Positions 1-10,500 of a stretch of 64,000 bases of DNA are shown piece after piece. The stretch is from Beaufortia kweichowensis (lineage: Eukaryota > Chordata > Actinopteri > Cypriniformes > Gastromyzontidae). The stretch is from NCBI GenBank assembly GCA_019155185.1, contig CM032801.1, positions 17,794,351-17,858,350 of the forward strand, read 5' to 3'. The notes under the pieces are model-generated. The model was not told the origin of the DNA and searched no databases. It was given only the letters and a program-made list of their open reading frames with translations. How positions within the stretch are numbered: position 1 is the first letter of the stretch; every line of letters begins with the position of its first letter. The translations under genes and the position numbers were made by a program.

Positions 1-1006
1 AATGATGGTTTTTGTTATTTGACTGTGTATCTGTTACATTATCATCTCTAAATTTGACTTCAGCGGATTTTATTGAACAAAATAAGACTAAACGTATTGT
101 CCAGAAGTAAGTAAAGTAAGCATGTGTCGTATGGTGTTATATATAGAGAGACATTTCCAGCTGCCATATAGATGATGTATTTTTTATGAACACACAAGTT
201 ATTATGCCAGCTAACTTGTTTACTTGTCTCCCCCTGCAAATGACTGTAGTTTGTGAGTCAGTCCTTCAAAATAAAGAATACAAACATCTATTTTTACATT
301 TTCAGAAATAGATATGATAGATATATATGATGTTGCACTTAATTAAACAGAACAATGCTTTCATTAAACATTTCAATTGTGTGTGAATGTAAATGGATGA
401 TTTGATTCTGACCAACACCATAGTCTTGATAATCAAATATTACAAATTTGATGATGATGTGTCAACAGGAATGGGGAAAATTGAATCTAAAACACTTTTA
501 TCATGCATTTGATGAGGAAGGGAAAAAGTTTCTATAATATTCTTATTATAATATTCTAAGATTAAATATGCTGCATTGGGTAATGAGCAATGAAGGTAGA
601 TTTTACTAGACATTATAAAAATGCTGTGGAAGTTTACAAAGTATTTTATCAAATGTATTGTTTTTAGAATAATTAAATGGAAATACAAATTTTGTGAAAA
701 TGTAATATAGGTTTCTTTTCTTGAAAATAAAATTATTTATTCAAACAATGACAGTATTTCCTGTAAATATGTTGTTTTGTGCACATGTATTGCATGCATC
801 TGAAGCTCTTATCTTTGTAATGCTGTCTACATACATTCATCACATCATAACTGCAGTCATGTAGTTTAAGCCAAAGAAATTGCAAATGACGATCATCACG
901 AGCAATTTATTATAAATGCAACAATATTTAAAGTAAAACAACAACAACAATAATAATAATGTTTTTCAATATATATTAAATAGAAATTGAATAATTCGCA
1001 AAGGGG
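1..1006. other. AT-rich intergenic sequence, no gene seen
   Basis: No exon-like open frame with splice signals and no recognisable gene was found on either strand. The sequence is AT-rich with short low-complexity stretches, such as a CAA/TAA triplet run near 940-960. It precedes the tandem array in front of gpatch11. Confidence 0.6.
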
Positions 1007-1250
1007 AAACATTTAGTGAAGCTCCGCGCTCCGGCCGGACATATTTAGTGAAGCTCCGCGCTCCAGCCGGACATATTTAGTGAAGCTCCGCGCTCCAGCC
1101 GGACATATTTAGTGAAGCTCCGCGCTCCGGCCGGACATATTTAGTGAAGCTCCGCGCTCCAGCCGGACATATTTAGTGAAGCTCCGCGCTCCAGCCGGAC
1201 ATATTTAGTGAAGCTCCGCGCTCCAGCCGGACATATTTAGTGAGCGGAGC
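1007..1250. repeat. 32-bp GC-rich tandem array upstream of gpatch11
   Basis: Seven near-identical 32-bp units run head to tail, followed by a partial eighth. Each has an AT-rich part (ACATATTTAGTGAA) and a GC-rich part (GCTCCGCGCTCCRGCCGG). Unit starts at 1039, 1071, 1103, 1135, 1167, 1199 and 1231 fit an exact 32-bp period, with one recurrent A/G variant. The array ends about 75 bp before the gpatch11 start codon, so it lies in or beside that promoter or 5' UTR and multiplies its CpG content. Confidence 0.93.
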
Positions 1251-1323
1251 AAAACAAACTGGGTTTCAAACACTTAAAATATTATTTATAGTTCCTTACG
1301 CTTCAGTTAAATTCATTACACAA

Positions 1324-3802
1324 ATGGCAGATAATGAAGATGATTACATGTCTGATGCTTTTCTCAGTCAAATGTGAGTCATAACATAGAGATGTTATAT
1401 CTTAAACTGTATTATTTTACTGTTGTTTAGTTTAAGACGTGTATTTCTGTGCAGTTCGACATGATCTCTTGGTCTCTTGGTTTTAGATGAATAATACATT
1501 TAAACGTCTGAGATTATATGAAACTGTTCTGATATATTTACTATATTTAATTAAATATATATTATTATATGTATATCCACTGCCGCTCAAAGTTTAGGAT
1601 CAGTGAGACTTGTAATGATTTTTAAAGAAGTCTCTTACGCTCATCACGACTGCATTAATTTGATCAAATATACAGAAAAAACTGTAATATTGCAAAATAT
1701 TATTACAATATAAAATAATGGTTTTTATGTTAATATACTTCAAAATATAATTTATTCCTGTGATGTAAAGCTGAATTTTCATCAACTGTCACTTCAGTTT
1801 TTAAGTGTCACATGATCCTTCAGAAATCATTCTAATATGCTGATATATATATATATATATATATTAAATAGGCCAGACGTTCGGCCTGGTGTATCGATGG
1901 TGAAACGTGTGAAAGAAGCCATGAGAAAAGAAACTCTACATAAAGAGAAGAACATTAAAAACCGACAGAAGAGCTACAAGGAACAAGAGCAGGAGAGTCG
2001 AGAAGCAGCGCTGCAGAGCTCCATAAGCAGTCAGAATAAAGGATTTACATTACTGCAGAAGATGGGTTATAAAGCAGGACAAGGACTCGGCAAAGAAGGC
2101 CAGTGATGCTTAACTCTTAGCTATGACTATAGCCTTTAGTCCTGCACACTGTCATGGCTCACAAAACTTGATCCGATAGAAACATTTCAGGCATATTTTA
2201 AAAACAAAGTCTGGTTTGTTTAAAGTGTAAACTGAACAATAGCGCATAGAAGGTGACAATCAAACAATTAAAGCCATTTTATTTGCTGCAAAATTTTCAT
2301 GTTCACCAATGCCAAGTAGTTTCCATTTCTTATTTTATTTAAATATTCAGTTAAAATCTTTCAGTTTCTGTGCATAAGGAAATGTGTCTTCATGCCGCAG
2401 GTTCTGGACGCGTAGAGCCGGTTCCTCTTAACATCAAAACAGGTTGGTTTTTTAACGTCCGCTTCATAATCTTAACAATTGTTGATTAATGAGGTTTAAC
2501 AGACACATATGTGCTTTCTAGACAGAGGTGGGATTGGGATGGAAGAACTCAAGAAAAGGAAGGCCAAAGAGGAGCTTCAGAATTACAGAAAGAAGGTGCA
2601 AGTGAAACAACAGATGGAGAAGAAATCTATTGAGGATTTCAGGTACAGACCTCTAGATGTTATCAAATCAAGCTTCTGCTTCTCTGTGCCTTGGATGTGT
2701 TTCAGTTTGTTCATGTTCATCACAGAGTGCGAAAAAGAACAGAAAAAGAAGAACGTCAAACACTGGGAGACCTGAGAAAGAGTCAGCGTGCCTGTGAACA
2801 GCTTGACAGTCAGCAGGTCATGAAATACATATTTCAAACAACTTTTCCCTTCCTGTTCTGTTTTGTGTTTACACATACGATTGACTTATCCTCTAGATAG
2901 ACGGCAAGCCCATGAACCGCACACATTTCCTTCCAAAATGTGCCGTGTTAATAGAAAGAACACTTGTGAGGATAAACTTTTCACTGGATTTTTCAGATGA
3001 AATATTCACAAGCAGAGCTGTGAGTTTGTTTTCTGCCTGTGAAACAGTATTATAAATGTAATGTGTAAATATCATTTTCTTGCTATTAGGGCGTAACTGT
3101 TCCCAGGGACAGCTGGTACTGGCCTGAAGTCATCAAAGATGAAGAGGCGGAGCTTCAGGAGGAAGACGAGGGCAATGAGGATGATGATGAGGAACTGACT
3201 GTGAGTTTTACATCTCATCTGATGCTTATTTTGAGTTCACTAGCCGTTTCATCTACCACACATCATTACACTGTTACTTTCCTTTACAGCCTTTAGACAA
3301 GCTGCATTTTCTCACCTCGTATTTGCGAGGAGTTCATTTTTACTGCATCTGGTGTGGGACAGCGTACAACGGTAAGTACTGCTAATGTTAGAAAGGACCA
3401 TGTGATAGATAAATACATACAAACCTAACATATAAACCAGCTTTGAATGTGGCTCATGCAATCAAACTTTACAGCCTAAATAATCTGTTTTATAAATTGT
3501 GTGAAGATGTTTTTAACTCATGCCAGACTTCATTTGATTTAAATGTCTTTCAGTTCCAAAGAAACTAAGAATGTATTCAAATGAGCTGTCATATATTTTA
3601 TGTAACACATTGTCCAATAGTTGGCAAGTTTATTTATGCAAAAATAACGAAGCTTTACATAGCTAATTAAATGAACTAAATACTGTTTATGTCATGTAAT
3701 ATAAAACGTCTAATGCTGTGATAACCCTGTTGTCTTGAAACAGATGAAGAAGACTTGAAGTCAAACTGTCCTGGTGACACGGCTGCAGATCATGATGACT
3801 AA
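1324..3802 (+). CDS. gpatch11: G-patch domain-containing protein 11 (CCDC75), 8 coding exons
   Basis: Exons by frame and splice sites: 1324-1373, 1872-2098, 2401-2442, 2522-2642, 2726-2816, 3090-3200, 3290-3371, 3744-3802. These sum to 783 nt (260 aa), close to the vertebrate protein. The G-patch core in exons 2-4 is visible: LLQKMGYKAGQGLGKEG, then RVEPVPLNIKT and RGGIGMEELKKRKA. A basic coiled region and an acidic stretch (about 2600-3200) follow. The C-terminal segment has the family signature YLRGVHFYCIWCGTAYNDEEDL and ends in an Asp-rich tail. G-patch proteins typically activate DEAH-box RNA helicases; GPATCH11 is nuclear and linked to splicing. Intron 2 must use a GC donor (2099-2100) to keep frame. 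An open stretch at 2897-3020 looks exon-like but would break frame and is absent from the family, so it is left out. PKR lies directly downstream, as in mammals. Confidence 0.93.
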
Positions 3803-4380
3803 ATAACCTCTAACTTATTCTTTTCTTTTTTATATATATTTCTGCTTATTTGTCACGTTGAAATAAGTAAAAATATTTTGATTGTAATTAAATGTTGATT
3901 TTGTTTGTGACGCTATCGTTTATAAATAGGATCAATAGAAACTCAACCAGGTCTGTCCTTTCACTTTAGATTTAGATTTAGCTTGTTTATAATTGTTTTA
4001 ATTGTGTTATATTAGACGTGTTTTGTTGTATTAAGTACAGTGAGTTTCCATGAGCACGAAATATCCGGTGATTTCTAGGAAAAAATCTTCAGATTAAAGT
4101 CATGGAAAATGTTTTAGTTGTGTTTGGCTCTAACGGGCTAATGGCCAGTTTCGACTGAAATCGCTGTAAAGGATGTAAAAAAAAATTGACTGGTAAGTCA
4201 AGAAAATCGATTTTTATAAAGGTTTGTACATGATGTCACTAAAAGACAAACCATAACAAACAGTTGCATTCGTCTTTTCAGCATCATATCATTATATTTT
4301 ATTATCGGACACGAGATTTATAAGAGAAAGTCCGTCAGACAGCGCAGGTCGCTCCAGTGTTTCCCGATGACGTCGAAATC
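3803..4380 (+). other. gpatch11 3' UTR and gap to PKR
   Basis: An ATTAAA-type poly(A) signal near 3888 follows the gpatch11 stop at 3802. The rest is AT-rich with no coding signal. The PKR promoter begins in its last part, near the interferon-response motifs. Confidence 0.5.
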
Positions 4381-4382
4381 CG

Positions 4383-4393
4383 GAAATCGAAAC
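4383..4393 (+). promoter_or_regulatory. ISRE/IRF motif 1 upstream of PKR
   Basis: GAAATCGAAAC is an exact match to the GAAANNGAAA core bound by IRFs/ISGF3. It lies about 150 bp upstream of the PKR start codon, which suits an interferon-induced gene. Binding itself is inferred. Confidence 0.7.
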
Positions 4394-4418
4394 TTATTCG
4401 AGCTGTTTAGAAAGTGAA

Positions 4419-4429
4419 GAAAACGAAAG
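4419..4429 (+). promoter_or_regulatory. ISRE/IRF motif 2 upstream of PKR
   Basis: GAAAACGAAAG is a second exact GAAANNGAAA match, 36 bp downstream of the first and in the same orientation, about 110 bp before the PKR ATG. It may sit at or near the transcription start. Confidence 0.65.
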
Positions 4430-4541
4430 TATAACTGTGTCATTTACATCAGCACAGAGTTCATGACACATTGTCCTGCTGTGTGGGTTCATTCATAATT
4501 TCTTGTAGATATAATTATTTTTGCCGATCTTGAACATTGCA

Positions 4542-7500
4542 ATGGAGACTTATATCTCCAAACTGAATGAATACAAACAGAAGACAGGATTCACTGTTCA
4601 ATATGAGGACGGATCAACAGAGGGACCAAGCCACAACAAAACGTATGTTATGATCATTTATTCACAAATAAACACTGGACAGTCTCAGACTAAAATACAT
4701 GTTTGAGCTGAAAACAACAGATCTTCAAAGAAATTAGTGCTATTGCTTTATATCAAGATTTAAACCAGTATAATGTGTTTTTGTAAGACATGTTTGTAAA
4801 ACTACTTAAATGTGTTAATTTAACTAAAGACTAGTCCTGGATTCATCCGGGAAACCGTCCCACTGTGTTTAGATACATTTTCTGTGCTGATAAGAAATAT
4901 TTCAATAGAAGTTCTTCAGTCTGTTGTAAGACCCTCATCATGTCTTCAGGTTCACATGTACAGCAGTTGTGAATGGTACACGTTATCCTGCTGCCACGGG
5001 GAAGAGTAAGAAAGAAGCCAAACACAACGCAGCCAGAAACGCCTTCACTGCCTTAACACACAACACACCTGAAAGAGTTACAACATCAACACACAACACA
5101 CCTGTAAGAGTTACAACATCAACACACAACACACCTGTAAGAGTTACAACATCAACACACAACACACCTGTAAGAGTTACAACATCAACACACAACACAC
5201 CTGAAAGAGTTACAACATCAACACACAACACACACCTGTTAACACCTGTAAGAGTTACAACATCAACACACAACACACCTGTAAGAGTTACAACATCAAC
5301 ACACACAACACACCTGAAAGAGTTACAACATCAACAACATCAACACACAACACACCTGTAAGAGTTACAACATCAACACACAACACACCTGAAAGAGTTA
5401 CAACATCAACACACAACACACCTGTAAGAGTTACAACATCAACACACAACACACCTGTAAGAGTTACAACATCAACACACAACACACCTGTAAGAGTTAC
5501 AACATCAACACACAACACACCTGAAAGAGTTACAACATGACACCTGCAAGAGAGAGTTACACACACCTGTGGTTACAACATCAACACACAACACACCTGT
5601 GTACACAACACACCTGTAAGAGTTACAACATCAACACACAACACATACAACGCTACACATCTTGGGGTTTCAACACACAACATGTATACAACACACACAC
5701 ACACACAACACACACACGTTATATTTGGGGTTTGTAATGTAATGTTCATTTCACATCTATGCAACATGGCAGATGCTTTAATCCAAAGCAAATGACAAGT
5801 TACACATGCATTCAAGCTGTGCATTAAATGAGTATGAATGCAGTTACACATCTCATGTTTGTTTTGTTATGGTAATTGTGCTGTATGGAGGTATTGGACG
5901 TTTTACACAGTATGTAAGTGAATCTTTATGTGTCTTTAACCACAGACAACATCCACTCAAGACAGTTCCAACAACAAGAGTATAAAACACATGAATTATA
6001 TCAGCTGGTTGAATGAATATTCACAGAAAAACCGAGTTGAATTTAAGATTCGTGAGTTTACTAAAATGGATCCTGTTACTCAGTGAGTATCGAAACATTG
6101 AATAAACATGACTGATGTGTTTTATTCACACTGTTGATGAGTAAAGTGTACTGTACAAAGTGCAGGATGTACCACATACAAGAACATATACAGAATAAAT
6201 CAATAAAAAATGAATACAGGAATGTGGAAATCATTAATATACAGCGTATAAATGTAAATAAAAATGAACACGATAGGCTTAGGGTTCTTTAAATGGAATG
6301 ATCATCTGTAGAGCACATACTATTAAATCATAACTTGTCATCTCTTATCACTTTTGTAGATTGTGTTCTTATGTGTGTAAGTATGTTTGTGGTAATAAAG
6401 AATATCCAGAGGCTTATGGCAAAACGAAGAAGGAGGCCAAAGAGACTGCGTCTAAATATGTTTATGAAGAATTATGCACAGCAAAAAACTCTGAGGTACA
6501 ACAAGATACAGACTACTTTTATTTCTCAACGCTGTCCTTTTTTCCCTAATATGTGGTTTGATGTTGTAGGTTTTGAATGAGAACTGCAATAATACATCAG
6601 GATCAGAGGCAGCAGCTCTTTGGTAAATAATGAACAATAACAGATTGTTAATAATAACGTTCAGAGTAAAAGTTCGTATTGACGCGCTGTTTTCTGTTGT
6701 GCAAGTGCTGGCCTGAATGGTTTGGCTGAAGATTCTCAAAGTGTCACGCCTGACAACAACTACATAGCATATCTGAATGAATACTGTCAGAAACACAAAT
6801 GGGTAGCACAATACACATTAGTGAAGCAAAGAGGACCGTCTCACAACCCAGAGTAAGAGCCATACACCCCATCATAATGCACTTCCGCTTTAAACACTTT
6901 TAAAGGAAAACTGACGTGTGCTTCTTCAGATTTGTGATTAGGGTCGTTATAGACGGGAAGGAATTTTCTGAAGCGCACGGAAAGAATTTAAAGGAGACGA
7001 GGCAGCAGGCGGCTCAGAAAGCTTTGAGTGAACTTCAGGCAAGACGTCATTTACATGTCATGTGTGTACGTATGTGATAGTGATACTCATTCATGTTTCT
7101 CATTAACAGAGCTCTGAGGAGAACACATCTGCACAAAACTCACAGATACAGTAAGTCTAATACATCAACTCTTTATTTCTCATTAATGACAGCAAAAAAC
7201 TTTGACTGTGTTTTTCCCATAGTAAATCTGAAGAAGAGCTTCGCTCATCAGAGATCTCGTCTGTCGTCTTCAGCTCCAGTGATTCTGTTACTTTCAGAGA
7301 TTCATCTGAAGTTTGTTCTTCTGTGGCCGTTAGTCCAGTATGTTCAGTTGTGATTTACACAGTCACCGGTGACCAGCTGATGTTACTCTGTTGTGCATTT
7401 TAGTATTTATCATAAACATAATTTAACATTGACATGAAATACAAACTGTGTTACAGGCCATCACCCCAGCCAAGCCAAAAACAAAAAGGTTTGTTTTAAC

Positions 7501-10500
7501 TGTTATACGTCATATTTTATTTTCTTAAACAAAACCTGAACAAATGGTAACATTGAATCGCATGCAATAACACGTTTTATTTTTCTTTCAGACTAGCAGC
7601 AAATTTTAATTTATCACCAAACGACTCGTTCGGGAATAAAGGGGTATCAGAACATTATTTACCAGTATCAGTCAAATAAATCAGCAAAATAAAGTTCAAC
7701 CAAATAACTAAACTGAAACTAAATAAAATATCCATTAGATATCCATTAGATCTATCTTTTAGTAATTCAATTCAATCTTTGTGGGAATCTATATTATGTT
7801 TTTGATGTTTTCAAGGTGATTGGCTCATTTAAATGTTAGTTGAGTGCTTCATCTCCTCCATTTTTATTCACAGAATGGTTTGAACATGAATGTACCCACA
7901 CAAACAAAGCCATCTGCAAATCACGCTGCAACCCCAGCTGTAAAATCACGGTAAATACTCATCACAAGCTTTCCAGATCACTGTTAATGGATGTACAGTG
8001 GTTTAAAATGAAACGCATTCAATCACTGTTGTAGAGTCCGTTATTTTAAAGCTGATGCGTCTATACAACTATTTGGGTTGTAGGTTTCTAGAAGACTTTG
8101 ATTCAATAAGTCGAATTGGCAAAGGTGGTTTTGGACGTGTTTTCAAGGCAAGACGAAAGCTGGAGAATCAATACTTTGCTGTGAAGATTGTTAAGAGTAC
8201 AGAGTAAGTACATGAGAATAACAGCCATCCAACTCTATCAGACAACAGGAGAAAGGTTATGTTTCTGATCATTCACAGTGAAGATCATGTACTTATAAAA
8301 CAGTGTACTGTGTGTCCACATAACACAATGTCATAACGTTCTCCACAGAAAAGCGCTTCGTGAAGTTACCGCTTTGTCAAAACTGCATCATCCCAATATC
8401 ATCCGTTACAACACAGCCTGGGAGGAGGAATCCAGATACGACTCCACAGAGAGCAGCAGCGCTTCAGAGTAATACACCCAACACCCTTCATTTACTAAAA
8501 ACACAAGAGATTGATTTATCTACACCCTTCATTTACTCACACTCACTTACAAAAACAAACTTATTGAAAGTGTGCTGTTTAATTCTTTTATCGAAAAATA
8601 AGACAGCTGATTTTTTTTATCTACTTAGATGACTATTAAGTGAACTTGACTTGATCTTATGGAGAGTGGAGATTTATTTCAAGTCTAAGTCCAGTACTGT
8701 TAAAAATCAATGCCTACATAGGATCATAGCGGTGTACTTCACATACAAAATAACATAAAAACACACGAATAGTAAACTATAAGAGTAATGTGACGTTCAC
8801 TTAAAGAAAACCTAAAAGTGTACTTGATACAGAATGCAGAATACATCTCTCTCCATCTCTCTCCATCTCTCTCCATCTCTCTTCATCTCTCTCCATCTCT
8901 CTCCATCTCCATCTCTCTCCATCTCTCTCCATCTCTCTTCATCTCTCTCCATCTCTCTTCATCTCTCTCCATCTCTTCATCTCTCTCTCATCTTCATCTC
9001 TTCATCTCTCTTCATCTCTCTCTCCATCTCTCATCTCTGTCTCTCTCATCTTCATCTCTCTCATCATCTCTCCATCTCTCTCTTCATCTCTCTCCATCTC
9101 TCCATCTCTCCATCTCTCTTCATCTCTCTTCATCTCTCTCATCTCTCTTCATCTCTCTTCATCTCTCTCCATCTCTCTCCATCTCTCTTCATCTCTCTCC
9201 ATCTCTCTCCATCTCTCTTCATCTCTCTTCATCTCTCATCTCATCTCTCATCTCTCTTCATCTCTCCATCTCTCTCCATCTCTCTTCATCTCTCTTCATC
9301 TCTCTCCATCTCTCTTCATCTCTCTCCATCTCTCTCCATCTCTCTCCATCTCTCTCATCTCTCTCTTCATCTCTCTCTCTTCATCTCTCTCTCCATCTCT
9401 CTCCATCTCTCTCCATCTCTCTCCATCTCTCTTCATCTCTCTTCCATCTCTCTCCATCTCTCTACATCTCTCTTCATCTCTCTTCATCTCTCTTCATCTC
9501 TCTTCATCTCTCTTCATCTCTCTCCATCTCTCTTCATCTCTCTCCATCTCTCTCCATCTCTCTTCATCTCTCTTCATCTCTCATCCTCTCTTCATCTCTC
9601 CATCTCTCCATCTCTCCATCTCTCTTCATCTCTTCATCTCTCTTCATCTCTCTCCATCTCTCTTCGTCTCATTCTCTCTTCATCTCTCCATCTCTCTTCA
9701 TCTCTTCATCTCTCTCTCCATCTCTCTCTTCATCTCTCTCATCTCTCTCCATCTCTCTTCATCTCTCTTCATCTCTCATCTCTCTTCATCTCTCATCTCT
9801 CATCTCTCTTCATCTCTCTCCATCTCTCCATCTCTTCATCTCTCTCCATCTCTCTCCATCTCTCTTCATCTCTCTTCATCTCTCTTCATCTCTCTTCATC
9901 TCTCTCCATCTCTCTTCATCTCTCTTCATCGTCATCAACCCACATTTCTCCTCCTCTTCATTATTATCTGGCATCTGTAAAACACTGGGTTGCTAAAGCC
10001 TTCTTCATATTATCGCTCTCTTCCATCCTCTTGTCTCTGTATCCGTCATCCTCTCATTGTCTACTAAATAGGTCGCTTTGGTTAAAAGCTTCAGCTAAAT
10101 GCCTAAATGTAAATGTAATTCTTAAAATATACTTGAACTCTTCTTAATAAAATGAGCTTGAAGTTTGAGGGAATGAGAGAGTTTTCGTTTGTTGTTTTTT
10201 TCAGCTCTGGCAGCAGTCTGGACACAAAGTTCCTGTACATTCAGATGGAGCTGTGTGAGGGAGACACTCTTCGTGTGTGGATCGATCAGAGATGCTCTAT
10301 AAAAGGAGACGATACAGAGAGAAAAAGAGACGCGGCACATATCTTAAATCAGATCCTGCAGGCCGTTAAATACATTCACTCCAAAGATCTGATCCACAGA
10401 GACCTGAAGGTGAACACCTCCATCACCCTTTCAATCATACATTACTGAACCAGGACCCCGACTCATACGCTGCTCTAACATCATGTGGTGGTTCTCTTTG

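Noticed and set aside
2897..3020. Exon-like segment in gpatch11 (starts IDGKPMNRTHFLPK)
   Set aside because: Length 124 nt breaks the phase of the following exon, and the family joins QLDSQQ directly to the VPRDSWYW segment, so it is intronic.
8818..10147. Open frames of 392 and 437 residues rich in Ser/Leu/His
   Set aside because: They come from the CATCTCTCTY intronic array of PKR. Overlapping frames are open for the same reason.
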